DNA of 64,000 nucleotides from Burkholderia sp. Leaf177 (GCF_001424345.1 NZ_LMPF01000024.1:318498-382497), one strand, 5' to 3'. Counted from the stretch's first letter, positions 44,727 to 53,539 are shown. Made by a program: numbers and translations. The notes: generated from the letters alone by a model not told the origin.

Positions 44727-45293
44727 ATGCCGAAAATCGTCATCGTTTATCACAGTGGCTACGGTCACACGAAGAAAGCCGCCGAAGCGGTTCTGGCAGG
44801 CGCCTCCGACGCTGGCGCCGATGCCAAGCTGCTGACCGTTGGCGAACTGGACGACGCCGGCTGGGCCGAACTCGACGCCGCCGACGGCATTATCTTCGGC
44901 GCGCCAACCTACATGGGCGGCCCGTCGGCCGACTTCAAGAAATTCGCCGATGCCAGTTCCAAACCCTGGTTCGCGCAATCGTGGAAGGACAAGGTCGCTG
45001 CCGGCTTCACCAACTCGGCGACCATGAACGGCGACAAGCACTCGACCATTGCGTATTTCATCACGCTCGCCATGCAGCACAGCATGATCTGGGCGGGCAC
45101 GGGCATGATGCCGTCGAACACGAAGGCCGCCACGCGCAACGACTTGAACTACGTTGGCGGGTTTTCTGGCTTGCTCACCCAATCTCCCGCCGATGCATCC
45201 CCTGACGAAGCGCCTCCGCCTGGCGACCTCGAAACGGCAAAAGCCTTTGGCGCGCGCATTGCGGCCGTCACGGCCCGCTGGACGGGAAAGTAG
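44727..45293 (+). CDS. Flavodoxin-like NAD(P)H:quinone oxidoreductase / FMN reductase
   Basis: The 188-residue protein has the FMN phosphate loop IVYHSGYGHTKKAAEAV at the N-terminus and IIFGAPTYMGGPSADFKKFAD in the middle, which contacts the flavin ring. This is the WrbA-like flavodoxin fold, shorter than some family members. Such proteins reduce quinones by two electrons or act as FMN reductases; the exact substrate is not shown. A GAAGGA ribosome site precedes the ATG. It is convergent with the OmpW gene. Confidence 0.85.
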   Translation: MPKIVIVYHSGYGHTKKAAEAVLAGASDAGADAKLLTVGELDDAGWAELDAADGIIFGAPTYMGGPSADFKKFADASSKPWFAQSWKDKVAAGFTNSATMNGDKHSTIAYFITLAMQHSMIWAGTGMMPSNTKAATRNDLNYVGGFSGLLTQSPADASPDEAPPPGDLETAKAFGARIAAVTARWTGK

Positions 45294-45384
45294 GCAAACC
45301 CACCGCCTGATTAAAGCAGCGGAAATTCGTCCCGCCGAATCGCGCCTAAATGGCATCGAATGATTCGCGGGACTGTCGATGCAA

Positions 45385-46212
45385 TCAAAAACGATACGAC
45401 ACCGCCAGGAACGTGATCAACGGATCGGCGTTCAGCTTGCCTTTGGTCGTGGCGAGTTCGGTGCCGTCGGCCGCCTTGATGATCAGCGACGACGTCGTCT
45501 TCAACGGGATATACGTGAGCGACGCGATCAAACCCCAGTGTTTATCGAAATTGTAGGTCGCGCCAATGTTGAACACCGGCTGCCACGACGACGATGCCTT
45601 CGCGTCCACCGAAGTCTGTCCAGGCTTGCCCGCGGCCGCCGCCAGAACCGAGCCCAGATTGTTCTGCGTCGAATTGACGAAGCCGTTCGTGAGCTTGATG
45701 TTCGTGAAGAAGTTGTACGACACGCCAATGCCCGCAAACGGCCGGAACGCCGATGTCGGCGAATTGAAGTAGTACTGGAAAATCAGCGCCGGACTCCATT
45801 GCCGCACGCTCTTCACGATCGGATTGGTTTGATCGAGATTCTGATTGCCGAGCGCGCCCGCGGGTCCGGGCGGACGGATCGTGCCGTGACCATCGAGTTC
45901 GAACTCGGGCGGCACGCCGCCCACGAACGTCGTCGCGATGTGATCGGTGAAAAAGTGTGTGAAGACGAGGCCGAAGGTATCGGCGCTTTTCGTCGAAAGG
46001 CTCGTTCCCGCCGACGTAAATTGCGACGGCAAGCGCAGCGGCGTGTTGATCGGCACGGGCGCCACATGCGTGGTGAGTTCGCTGCTCGAATCCTGTGGCA
46101 TCACGTGAAACCAGCCGAGACCCACGACGTTGTCGCCGGCGCTTTGCGCGTGCGCCGTCATTGAAGCGCACGCCCAGGCGCACCCGATCGCCGCTGCCAG
46201 AATTTTTCTCAT
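45385..46212 (-). CDS. OmpW-family outer-membrane protein
   Basis: The 275-residue product has a signal peptide cleaved after about residue 22 (MTAHAQS) and the small beta-barrel pattern of OmpW: GDNVVGLGWFHVMP at the start, FTHFFTDHIATTFVGG, then RPFAGIGVSYNFFTN and a C-terminal FLAVSYRF ending in Phe. OmpW barrels move small hydrophobic compounds across the outer membrane. It lies downstream of two paralogous lipoprotein genes on the same strand (95-base gap), so they may form a unit. Confidence 0.88.
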   Translation of the reverse strand: MRKILAAAIGCAWACASMTAHAQSAGDNVVGLGWFHVMPQDSSSELTTHVAPVPINTPLRLPSQFTSAGTSLSTKSADTFGLVFTHFFTDHIATTFVGGVPPEFELDGHGTIRPPGPAGALGNQNLDQTNPIVKSVRQWSPALIFQYYFNSPTSAFRPFAGIGVSYNFFTNIKLTNGFVNSTQNNLGSVLAAAAGKPGQTSVDAKASSSWQPVFNIGATYNFDKHWGLIASLTYIPLKTTSSLIIKAADGTELATTKGKLNADPLITFLAVSYRF

Positions 46213-46279
46213 TTCATCTCTCTTCGATTACAGGCCGTCACGCGTCACGCCGCTTTCAATGAAGCAGGCGTGCACGCGC

Positions 46280-46300
46280 GCAGCCCTTTTGGTGGGCTGC
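46280..46300 (-). terminator. Weak hairpin between lipoprotein and OmpW genes
   Basis: A 7-base stem GCAGCCC / GGGCTGC has loop TTTTGGT and no following T run. It may attenuate or pause transcription rather than terminate it. Confidence 0.3.
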
Positions 46301-46307
46301 GGGACGG

Positions 46308-47564
46308 TCACTCGACGAATGAGCCGATGGTGAAATAGGGCGTTGCTGGATCGCTTTGATCGAGGTAACCGAACACGCCGCCCGAGAAAATGAACTTGCC
46401 GGTAGGCGTTGCGCCGGTCGATGCATTGACGACCGCGGACGTGACCAGACCCGGAATGGTCTGCGTGTAGTCGAGATTCAACGCGCGCGACAACGCAACC
46501 TGCGACGGCTGGAATGGATCGATGAGCGTGGCCTGCGTGCCGGCGAGCGCCGTCGTGCGGTAATTGAACTGGTTATCCACGCCAACGTATTCGCCATTCA
46601 CCGATCCCGACGCAACATTGGTTTGCGGCGAGAGCATCGAGATGCCGGATTCGTCGTCGGCAAAAGGCGGAAAGCCGGTCGTGATCGTGGCGTTCGCCGT
46701 TCCCGCGCGAACCAGAATGGGCACGTTCGCGCCGCGCAGTTTGCCGACGATCATGTAGCCCTTGCCGAGCGGACCGGCGGCGAGCGTCGGCTTGCCTTGT
46801 CCGAGGAAGTTGCTGGTGACGAACGCGCCGCTGCCATCGGGCGATGGCGTGAAGTTCGATCCCGCCTGCTGGCACTTGCCGGCGTTCACGCCCGTGTTGT
46901 CGCACTCTTGCCAGGTGCCGTCGGCGTTGATGGTGATCTTCGAATCGACGGCAATACGCGCATAACTCTGCGACGGAACCTCGTGATAGCCAAGCTGGTT
47001 ATACGATCCGGCCACGTTGGCGAGATTCGTTTCCAGCGTCGAGAAGCCGATAAACGGGTAATACGGGAACGTGCGATCCGGCACGACGCCCTGTCCCAAG
47101 ATCCCATTGAACTGCAGCCGCTTGCCTGGAATCGCGCCGCCCGCCACGCCTTCGCCCACGAAGATGCGCGCGGGCCGCGTGGGATCGAGCGTCGCGCCAT
47201 TCAGCTGGTACGCGCATTGATTGAGCTTCTGCGTGGGCAGGCCGGTTTCCATCGTGAGCGTGCCGCTTTGCGTGGTGCCGGCGCGCGTGGGAGAGACGGT
47301 GCCGGTCGCGGCGGGTATCGGCGATTCAATGTACGTTACTTGCCACGTGAGCTTGGTGGTATCGAGCTGCAGCTTGACGAGCTCGCCGTCGCCACCGCCG
47401 CCGGTGAAGTTCGTCGTGTAATCAAGCGATGCCGGGCACAAACGGACGACCGGCGCCTGGGGCGCATCGCTGCCGCCGCCGCACGCGCTCATCAAAAACG
47501 GCGTACCGCCCGCAATCAGCACAATTCCGCCCAAAGTTCTCCGCGTTTTCCAGTTCATGCTCAT
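46308..47564 (-). CDS. DUF2957-like lipoprotein, copy 1
   Basis: The ATG at 47564 follows a GGAG site and gives 418 residues. The N-terminus has a lipoprotein signal with lipobox LMSAC followed by GGGSD. The body matches the next gene upstream throughout: YIESPIPAATGTVSPTRAGTT, ARIFVGEGVAGGAIPGK, FYPFIGFSTLETN-like segments, ADDESGISMLSPQTN and a C-terminal FSGGVFGYLDQ. I recognise the pattern as the Burkholderiales DUF2957 family, of unknown function. The protein is probably anchored in the outer membrane. It lies between its paralogue and an OmpW gene. Confidence 0.8.
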   Translation of the reverse strand: MSMNWKTRRTLGGIVLIAGGTPFLMSACGGGSDAPQAPVVRLCPASLDYTTNFTGGGGDGELVKLQLDTTKLTWQVTYIESPIPAATGTVSPTRAGTTQSGTLTMETGLPTQKLNQCAYQLNGATLDPTRPARIFVGEGVAGGAIPGKRLQFNGILGQGVVPDRTFPYYPFIGFSTLETNLANVAGSYNQLGYHEVPSQSYARIAVDSKITINADGTWQECDNTGVNAGKCQQAGSNFTPSPDGSGAFVTSNFLGQGKPTLAAGPLGKGYMIVGKLRGANVPILVRAGTANATITTGFPPFADDESGISMLSPQTNVASGSVNGEYVGVDNQFNYRTTALAGTQATLIDPFQPSQVALSRALNLDYTQTIPGLVTSAVVNASTGATPTGKFIFSGGVFGYLDQSDPATPYFTIGSFVE

Positions 47565-47632
47565 GCTGCTGTCTCCATCCACATGGGTTCGTTCGTTGGC
47601 GGCCAGCGCATGCCGGCCGCCGTGTTTTCCAC

Positions 47633-49084
47633 TTATTTGCTCAGCAACGCGCCAATGCCGAAGTACGGGCTCGCGGGGGTATCGGCGTTGACGGAGGTCG
47701 ATGTCGGCCCGCCATTCACCGAGCTTCCGGTTATGAATACGCCGTACAAGCCGCCTGCCGATATCAACGCGCCCTTGCCGCCGTTCTGGTCCTGCACGCC
47801 GATCAAGCCAGGCAATTGCTGCGCGTAGCTCATACCGAAGCCGGTCTCGGTGCTTTGCGTCGATGGATTGATGAACGAGCCGACCGGCCCTTGCAGCAAC
47901 GCCGCGGTGTACTTGAAGTTGGAATCCGCGCCGACATAACCGCCATCGAATGCGCCCGATTTCAGCGCCGTGTTCGGGGCGAGCATGGCGATGCCGGATT
48001 CATCGTCGACTTGCGCTGCGTTCGTGTTCAGCGGCGTAAGCGGCGACGGCACGAAGACCTGACCCGTGCGCACGACGACTGGGACAATCGCGCCGTTGAT
48101 CTTGCCGATCACCATGTTCGCGTTCGCCACGGCCGGGAACGTCAGCGCGCCGACGAGCGGCAACGTGGGCGTGGCGCGCTTGCCCTGGACTTGCGGCGCA
48201 ACGGCGCTGGTGAAGTACGAACCGCCCGCATTCGCTGTCCACGTGCCGCCGGTGGTCTGGCACGACGTGTTCGATGCCGGCGCGGGCACGGTGCAATTGC
48301 CGGCGGTATCGAAGGATTCCTGCGCCTGGGTCGTGGTGGTTGCGTAGTTATTCGATGGAACCAAGTGGTAGAGCAACGCGTTATACGTGCCCTTGAGATC
48401 CGCGACATTCGTGCTCACCGACGCAAAGCCGATAAACGGATAGAAGTCGAAATGCCGGTTCGGCACGGGGAACAATTGCGGGAAACCGGGAATGGCGTGG
48501 ACGCCATCGGCGGTGAGCGTTGCGCCGTTGTACTGCACGGTCGCGCCCGGAATGCCGCCGCCCGCCACGCCTTGGCCAATGAAGATGGTCGGCGGATTCG
48601 CCTGGTTGAACGCGGCGGCCGTTGTGTAAGTCGATCCATCCGATGCCTTGCCGCCGCCCGGCGTCAGCACGAACGCGCATCGCGTTTGCTCGGCAGTTGG
48701 CAACGTGCCCGCTGGCGGATGAACCACCGCGCCCGCGATCGTCGTGCCCTTGCGCGTCGGATTAACGGTGCCGGTGACGAGCGGTATCGGCGATTCGAGC
48801 CACTTGAGCGTGTATTTCATGTTCACGGCATCGATATTCAGGCTCACGATCTCGCCGCTGCCCGCGCCGCCCAAATACGTGTTCGCGACAATATCCACGT
48901 TCGCCGGACACAACGGCGCCGCGCCCGCGCCAACGCCCGGCGCGCCTTGCGTGCCACAACTCGCGCCCGAACATTGCGGCGTGTTGATCGGACCCGGATC
49001 GTCGGCCTTGCCTCCGCCGCACGCAATAAACAACGGCGCGGCCGCAAGTGCGAGCGCGAGTCCTTTCGAAATGGCATACGGCAT
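47633..49084 (-). CDS. DUF2957-like lipoprotein, copy 2
   Basis: The start at 49084 (483 residues) is chosen because a GGGAG ribosome site precedes it and the sequence begins there with a lipoprotein signal: LALALAAAPLFIACGGGKAD, lipobox FIAC. The body parallels copy 1, with WLESPIPLVTGTVNPTRKGTT, PTIFIGQGVAGGGIPGATV, YPFIGFASVSTNVAD and DDESGIAMLAPNTAL, plus insertions that make it longer. Function is unknown. Its upstream region carries a perfect 14-base palindrome at 49323-49336 that may be an operator. Copy 1 follows after 68 bases. Confidence 0.8.
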   Translation of the reverse strand: MPYAISKGLALALAAAPLFIACGGGKADDPGPINTPQCSGASCGTQGAPGVGAGAAPLCPANVDIVANTYLGGAGSGEIVSLNIDAVNMKYTLKWLESPIPLVTGTVNPTRKGTTIAGAVVHPPAGTLPTAEQTRCAFVLTPGGGKASDGSTYTTAAAFNQANPPTIFIGQGVAGGGIPGATVQYNGATLTADGVHAIPGFPQLFPVPNRHFDFYPFIGFASVSTNVADLKGTYNALLYHLVPSNNYATTTTQAQESFDTAGNCTVPAPASNTSCQTTGGTWTANAGGSYFTSAVAPQVQGKRATPTLPLVGALTFPAVANANMVIGKINGAIVPVVVRTGQVFVPSPLTPLNTNAAQVDDESGIAMLAPNTALKSGAFDGGYVGADSNFKYTAALLQGPVGSFINPSTQSTETGFGMSYAQQLPGLIGVQDQNGGKGALISAGGLYGVFITGSSVNGGPTSTSVNADTPASPYFGIGALLSK

Positions 49085-49322
49085 ACCGCTGTCTCCCTGA
49101 TTTAGTTTTGCGCAGTAATTTCGCGGTCGCCCTTCGTTTGGCGATTGGCTCGAATTTTCCGGGCGGCGATTCAAACAGCCGCTGTTCCGAAGCGCCTTGA
49201 CTGGCAAGGCGCACGAGGCGCTTTGAAACAAAAATTCGTTACGACCATTCAGTGGAGAATTTTTGTTTAGTCAAACTGGAAAACGAAGAAGGTTTGATCG
49301 CGAAAACGCGTAATCATTGACG

Positions 49323-49336
49323 AACGAACGTTCGTT
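49323..49336. promoter_or_regulatory. Perfect 14-bp palindrome AACGAACGTTCGTT
   Basis: The site is fully self-complementary and sits 239 bases upstream of the lipoprotein copy 2 start, and 20 bases before an orphan AGGAGA/ATG. It resembles TetR-family operators (GAACG/CGTTC cores). No regulator gene lies beside it. Confidence 0.45.
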
Positions 49337-49388
49337 AATAAATTAGGAGATTCCCTATGGAAATATTGGCGAAGATCGCGCAGACGCA

Positions 49389-49427
49389 AAAAAGCCGGTT
49401 TCGCCCGAAGGCAGAAACCGGCTTTTT
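49389..49427. terminator. Bidirectional terminator near argC
   Basis: A 14-base stem AAAAAGCCGGTTTC / GAAACCGGCTTTTT with an 11-base loop lies 56 bases after the argC stop on the minus strand and has T-runs in both directions. Confidence 0.9.
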
Positions 49428-49460
49428 ATCGATGAACGCGCGCGGCGTTCACGCGCAATC

Positions 49461-49490
49461 AATCACGCGAAATCACGCGAAATCACGCGA
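49461..49490. repeat. Three 10-bp tandem repeats at the argC 3' end
   Basis: The unit AATCACGCGA occurs three times without a gap. The argC stop codon (49483-49485) lies in the third unit; every unit read on the minus strand contains TGA, so copy-number change would barely alter the protein. Confidence 0.85.
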
Positions 49491-50436
49491 TAAGACCCGC
49501 GTCCTCATCAGCGCCGATCGCGAGATTCATGCACTGGATCGCAGCGCCCGATGCGCCCTTGCCAAGATTGTCCAGTCGCGCGACCGTGACAAAACGCTCG
49601 TCGTTGCCGAATACGAAAAGGTCGACGCGATTGGTATCGTTGTTGGCCTGGACATCGAAGAAACCATCGTCCAGATTGCTCTCCGCGTTGAACGGCAACA
49701 CGCGCACGAACGGCTCGTTGGCGTAGTACTCGGCGAAAAGCGATTGCACGTCTTGCGGCTTCGTTGCGCGCGTCAGTTGCTCCGGCGAAAAGTACGTCGT
49801 GACGGCCAGGCCCTTCAAGAAGTTACCCACAATAGGCGTAAAAATCGGCGCGCGCTTCAGCTCGGAGCGGACGGCCATTTCCGGCAAATGCTTGTGCGTC
49901 AGGCCAAGCGCGTAAGGCCGCGGGCTCATCAGCTTCGCATTTCCGCCCGCTTCGAATTCCGCAATCATCTTCTTGCCGCCGCCGCTGTAACCGGTGATGG
50001 AATAAGCGTGCGCGGGGAAATCGGCGGAAACGAGGCCGCTTGAAACCAGCGGTTTCATGGCCAGAAGGAAAGCCGATGCATGGCATCCCGGCACGGCAAT
50101 GCGTTTCGCCGTGCGCAGGCGCTCGCGTTGCGCGGGCATGAGTTCGGGCAGACCGTACGCCCAGTCGTCCTGCGTGCGAAATGCCGTGCTGGCATCGATC
50201 ATCACGGTACGGTGATTGTCCGAATCCACGAGCGAGACCGATTCGCGCGACGCCACGTCCGGCAAGCACAGGAAAGTCACGTCCGACGCGTTGATCAAGC
50301 GGCGGCGCTCCTCCACGTCCTTGCGGCGGGCGTCATCGATACGCAGGATCTCGACGTCACGGCGCGCCGACAGATATTCGAAAATCTTCAGGCCGGTGGT
50401 GCCTTCCTGTCCGTCGACAAATACTTTCGTGGTCAT
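49483..50436 (-). CDS. argC: N-acetyl-gamma-glutamyl-phosphate reductase, short type
   Basis: The enzyme makes N-acetylglutamate semialdehyde in arginine synthesis. ATG 50436 gives 317 residues, the length of the short (type 2) form. VFVDGQEGTTGLKIFEYL is the NADP-binding start, FLCLPDVASRESVSLV lies in the nucleotide domain and the catalytic Cys is in IAVPGCHASAFLLAM. The segment TGYSGGGKKMI is also family-typical. It is a single gene between an orphan receiver gene upstream and the lipoprotein cluster downstream. Confidence 0.94.
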   Translation of the reverse strand: MTTKVFVDGQEGTTGLKIFEYLSARRDVEILRIDDARRKDVEERRRLINASDVTFLCLPDVASRESVSLVDSDNHRTVMIDASTAFRTQDDWAYGLPELMPAQRERLRTAKRIAVPGCHASAFLLAMKPLVSSGLVSADFPAHAYSITGYSGGGKKMIAEFEAGGNAKLMSPRPYALGLTHKHLPEMAVRSELKRAPIFTPIVGNFLKGLAVTTYFSPEQLTRATKPQDVQSLFAEYYANEPFVRVLPFNAESNLDDGFFDVQANNDTNRVDLFVFGNDERFVTVARLDNLGKGASGAAIQCMNLAIGADEDAGLIA

Positions 50437-50535
50437 CTTGATCTCGCTGGTTCGGATGCGCGGTAAAAACGCCATTTTAATGCGAATGCGCGTCAACGCG
50501 ATGTCATTGCGGCAGATCCGCGCAAAAACGCGGGC

Positions 50536-50565
50536 AAAAAAAAGCCCGCGCATGATTGGCGGGCT
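50536..50565 (-). terminator. Terminator after the orphan receiver gene
   Basis: On the minus strand a 7-base stem AGCCCGC / GCGGGCT with a 9-base loop is followed by eight T residues. It separates the receiver gene from argC. Confidence 0.75.
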
Positions 50566-50668
50566 GAATCCATATCAGTGGAGACATGGAGGAGACAAGT
50601 TCACTGTACCCGAACCATTGGTGCAGCGCAACATCCTCTTCGTCATATGTCTTTTCGATGCAACAAAC

Positions 50669-51034
50669 TCAAGGCTGCGTCATCGACAGGATAAATCCCA
50701 ACTGGTCGATAGAAACCGGCTTGACCAGATGGATATCGAAACCTGCTTCCTGCGTCATTTCATGATGCTGCGGTTGGCCCCAACCGGTTAGCGCAACGAG
50801 CAACATCGACGGGCCTTCGGGTAAAGCGCGCAACGCGCGAGCGGCAGAAAGACCGTCCATTGGCGACATGCCGAGATCGAGGATCACTACTTCCGGACCA
50901 AATTGCCGCGCAACTTCCAGCGCCTGCTTGCCGGAACACGCCTGCGCAACCTGATGGCCGAGAGCGGTGAGCAAGTTGGCGAGGCAGCTGAGGGCGTCAT
51001 CGTCGTCATCGGCTATGAGAACACGCTTGGTCAT
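50669..51034 (-). CDS. Stand-alone receiver-domain protein, copy 1
   Basis: The 121-residue product is only a CheY-like receiver domain: VLIADDDDDALSCLANLL at the start, phospho-acceptor Asp in EVVILDLGMSPMDG (about residue 54), Thr in LVALTGWG and Lys in HLVKPVSIDQL. It has no output domain and no kinase nearby. Sequence style (ALTGWGQPQHH, HLVKPVS) resembles receivers attached to hybrid histidine kinases. The secreted protein gene lies 9 bases upstream on the same strand, so the two may be co-transcribed. Similar in form to the receiver gene at 60248. Confidence 0.9.
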   Translation of the reverse strand: MTKRVLIADDDDDALSCLANLLTALGHQVAQACSGKQALEVARQFGPEVVILDLGMSPMDGLSAARALRALPEGPSMLLVALTGWGQPQHHEMTQEAGFDIHLVKPVSIDQLGFILSMTQP

Positions 51035-51043
51035 GACAGCCCC

Positions 51044-51496
51044 CTATTTGCCCGATACCACGAGCGACAACTTTCCGGCGCCGGCCGTGGTCGCCGTGAT
51101 CTGCGTGCGTTGTCCGCGCTCGCCGATATAAAAATGCTGGCGCGCAGCCGAATTCTGGTCGTGCGTGGCTTCCGGCAGGCAAGACGCAATGTCAGCCGCG
51201 ACCGCTTGCAATGCGTCCTTCGTCGAGCCGGAATCCGGTGCTTTGGTCCATGTGCAAGTCAGCGTACCGCCCTTCGCGGCGCATTGCGCGTCCTGGCCGT
51301 AGGGCTGGGCGATCGTAGCGGCGTCGCCGGGTTGCACGGAAGAAAATCCGCCCGGCGCGGCCGCAACAATGCGCTTTAGCGCGCTGCAGGGCGCGGGGGT
51401 ATCGTCGGCGCGGGCGAGTGTGGGCATGTTCAGGCAAAGCACACCAATGCTCGCCAATGCCACCATGAACACGAGACCCCGAAGCTTGCTTTTCAT
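51044..51496 (-). CDS. Secreted hypothetical protein
   Basis: ATG 51496 gives 150 residues with a signal peptide (LVFMVALASIGVLCLNMPTLARA, about residues 7-29). The mature part has four cysteines (PCSALK, AQCAAKGG, LTCTW, SCLPEA), fitting periplasmic disulfides, and a C-terminal beta-rich segment. I do not recognise the family. It precedes the receiver gene by 9 bases, an odd pairing of a periplasmic and a cytoplasmic protein. Confidence 0.65.
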   Translation of the reverse strand: MKSKLRGLVFMVALASIGVLCLNMPTLARADDTPAPCSALKRIVAAAPGGFSSVQPGDAATIAQPYGQDAQCAAKGGTLTCTWTKAPDSGSTKDALQAVAADIASCLPEATHDQNSAARQHFYIGERGQRTQITATTAGAGKLSLVVSGK

Positions 51497-51729
51497 ATGG
51501 TCGCTGTCCTGTCTCCGCATCATCTTTTTATACGCTCGCAAGCGCTTGTCGCAGCCTGCGCGCGGCGTGTCCGCATGTCTGTGCGCCACCGAATGCTTCG
51601 CGCTCCATATCAGCCGGAACTTGAAACCAACGGCGCGCCAAGTATAAGGAACGTTGCCGCGCAGTGTCGTTATTTATTGTCGATACGACGCCGTCCTGCC
51701 TTTCCGCGCTTATCGAAAACAAGCAAAAA

Positions 51730-52608
51730 TCAAACCTTCCTGCCAGCCCGCCGAGCCGCGACTTTGCCGAGCACTGCGAAGTCCTTGTCGCCGTCGCCTT
51801 GCGCGAGCGCTTCGATCAGGTTGTCGCGCACAAGGCTTCCGACTGGCAGCGCCACGTTCACGGCGTCGCCGGCTGCAAGCGCCAGACGTACGTCTTTCAG
51901 ACCGAGGCGCGCCTTGAACAACGCGGGTTCATAGCGGTTATCGGCGATCATGCGGCCATAGCCTTGATACACCGGTCCCGGAAACAGCGTGTTGCTGATG
52001 ACATCGAGAAAAGTGTGGGGATCGATGCCATGTCCCGTCATCAGCGAAGCCGCTTCGGATGTAGTTTCTATAGCCGATGCCAGCATGAAATTCGCTGCCA
52101 GCTTGAAGACGTTCGCGTGCTGCGGCGTCGCGCCCACGCGCCAGGTCTTTTGTCCGATGACATCGAATACCGGCTGCAACCGATCGATGGCATCTTCCGC
52201 GCCCGCCGCGATGATATTCAGCTTGCCCGCCGCCGCGACGTCCGGACGTCCGAGCACGGGCGCGGCCACATACGCCACGCCGTGATGCGCGTGCAAGGCC
52301 GCGAGTTCCTCGCAAAGCGCGATGGAAATGGTCGCCATGTTCGCGTGGACGATGCCCTTCGGCGCGCGCTCGAGCAAACCGCTGTCGATCAATACGGCGC
52401 GCAACGCGGCGTCGTCGGCGAGCATGGAGAACACGGCGTCGCCCGCAAACGCTTCTTCCGGCAAAGCCACCACGGTCGCGCCTGCTTCGGCGAGCGGTTT
52501 GGTTGCATCGGGCGAACGGTTCCAGACGCGTACCGTGTGGCCTGCCTTCAGCGCGTTCAACGCCATCGCGCTGCCCATCCCGCCAATTCCAATAAAGCCG
52601 ATATCCAT
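51730..52608 (-). CDS. 3-hydroxyisobutyrate dehydrogenase-family NAD(P)-dependent oxidoreductase
   Basis: ATG 52608, preceded by AAGGAG, gives 292 residues. The N-terminus MDIGFIGIGGMGSAMALNAL is the NAD(P)-binding motif and VWNRSPDATKPLAEAG the nucleotide-discriminating turn. VAAPVLGRPDVAAAGKLNIIAAG is the family substrate region and the catalytic Lys is in ANVFKLAANFMLA. Enzymes of this family reduce or oxidise small beta-hydroxyacids such as 3-hydroxyisobutyrate or tartronate semialdehyde; the substrate cannot be chosen here. It is divergent from the Mut7-C gene with 62 bases between starts. Confidence 0.88.
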   Translation of the reverse strand: MDIGFIGIGGMGSAMALNALKAGHTVRVWNRSPDATKPLAEAGATVVALPEEAFAGDAVFSMLADDAALRAVLIDSGLLERAPKGIVHANMATISIALCEELAALHAHHGVAYVAAPVLGRPDVAAAGKLNIIAAGAEDAIDRLQPVFDVIGQKTWRVGATPQHANVFKLAANFMLASAIETTSEAASLMTGHGIDPHTFLDVISNTLFPGPVYQGYGRMIADNRYEPALFKARLGLKDVRLALAAGDAVNVALPVGSLVRDNLIEALAQGDGDKDFAVLGKVAARRAGRKV

Positions 52609-52670
52609 GTCCTGCTCCTTTATGTTGTGCGCCAAAGCAAACGCGCCGAACCGATGCGATACTCGAAACC

Positions 52671-53450
52671 ATGACGACTGCCACGTTCCGTTTTCATCGG
52701 GAGTTGAATGAGTTCCTGGCGCGAGCGCAACGCGACCAGGCGTTTGCGTGCGGGTGTCCGGCGGCGTCGACCACCAAGCACATGATCGAAGCACTCGGCG
52801 TGCCGCACACTGAAGTCGGTCTGATTCTACGGAATGGCGTGCCGGTGCGCTTCGACGAGGCCATCGTGGAAGACGATTTCATCGATGTCCATCCGGCGAA
52901 CGCCGTCTCCCGCTCGCTCGATACCTCACATCTTCTGCGCGCGCCGCTGCGGCTGGAATCGCTGCGATTTATCGCCGATGCCCATCTTGGCGCGCTCGCC
53001 CAACGGCTGCGTCTCGCGGGTTTCGACACGCGCTACGACAACCATTTCCCCGACGATGAAATCGAGCAGCTCGCGCTCGATGAACACCGTGTGGTGCTCA
53101 CGCGCGATCGCGAATTGCTCAAGCGCCGCACGCTCGTCCACGGCTGTTACGTGCGCGCGCTTCAGCCCGATGCGCAATGGCGCGAAGTCGCCGCGCGGCT
53201 CGGCCTGGCGCAACACGTGCGTCCTTTCCGGCTTTGCCTGATGTGCAATGCGCCGCTGCGCCGCGCGAGCGCCGACGAAGTCAGCGACCGCGTTCCCGAC
53301 GGCGTGCTCGAGCGGCACACGCGCTTTGTCACCTGCGATGTCTGCAGGCGCGTGTTCTGGGAAGGTTCGCACTGGAAGCGCATACGGGCGCGTATCGAAG
53401 ACCTCATGGATGGCGAAACTGGCGCGCCGCCCATTCCTGCTTCCGGCTGA
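52671..53450 (+). CDS. Mut7-C RNase-domain protein with N-terminal ubiquitin-like domain
   Basis: The 259-residue protein fuses an N-terminal ubiquitin-like domain (residues 1-85: TATFRFHRELNEFLA, then GVPHTEVGLILRNGVPVRF and FIDVHPANA) to a Mut7-C domain. That domain begins FIADAHLGALAQRLRLAGFDT, with the acidic PIN-like site (DAHLG, then VVLTRDRELLKRR), and ends with a zinc ribbon: CLMC and, further on, CDVCRRVFWEGSHWKR. The family is predicted to cleave RNA but its cellular target is unknown. Domain order is the common bacterial fusion. Confidence 0.85.
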   Translation: MTTATFRFHRELNEFLARAQRDQAFACGCPAASTTKHMIEALGVPHTEVGLILRNGVPVRFDEAIVEDDFIDVHPANAVSRSLDTSHLLRAPLRLESLRFIADAHLGALAQRLRLAGFDTRYDNHFPDDEIEQLALDEHRVVLTRDRELLKRRTLVHGCYVRALQPDAQWREVAARLGLAQHVRPFRLCLMCNAPLRRASADEVSDRVPDGVLERHTRFVTCDVCRRVFWEGSHWKRIRARIEDLMDGETGAPPIPASG

Positions 53451-53539
53451 CGGGACACTGAGGCGAAACCGGGCAAACCCGTGACCTGCGTACAATACGC
53501 GCCTCGGCCTTTGTGTCTCTATTGCTTCAGGAAAAACGC

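Larger units (their letters stand above)
49085..49482. other. Intergenic region between lipoprotein copy 2 and argC
   Basis: This 398-base region holds the presumed promoter of the lipoprotein genes, the palindrome at 49323-49336, a ribosome-like AGGAGA followed by ATG 49357, and a strong hairpin at 49389-49427. The frame from 49357 runs through that hairpin and then antisense to argC, so I do not call it a gene. Confidence 0.5.

Noticed and set aside
46356..49105. Two long open frames on the plus strand opposite the lipoprotein genes
   Set aside because: They are Arg-rich products of high-GC antisense frames with no motif; the minus-strand genes have lipoprotein signals and clear paralogy.
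49461..49490. Phase-variable argC terminus from 10-bp repeats
   Set aside because: Each unit contains a TGA in the argC frame or soon after, so copy-number change has little effect on the protein.
49357..50043. Plus-strand frame starting behind AGGAGA
   Set aside because: It crosses a strong terminator hairpin and then runs antisense to argC; only the start region is of interest.
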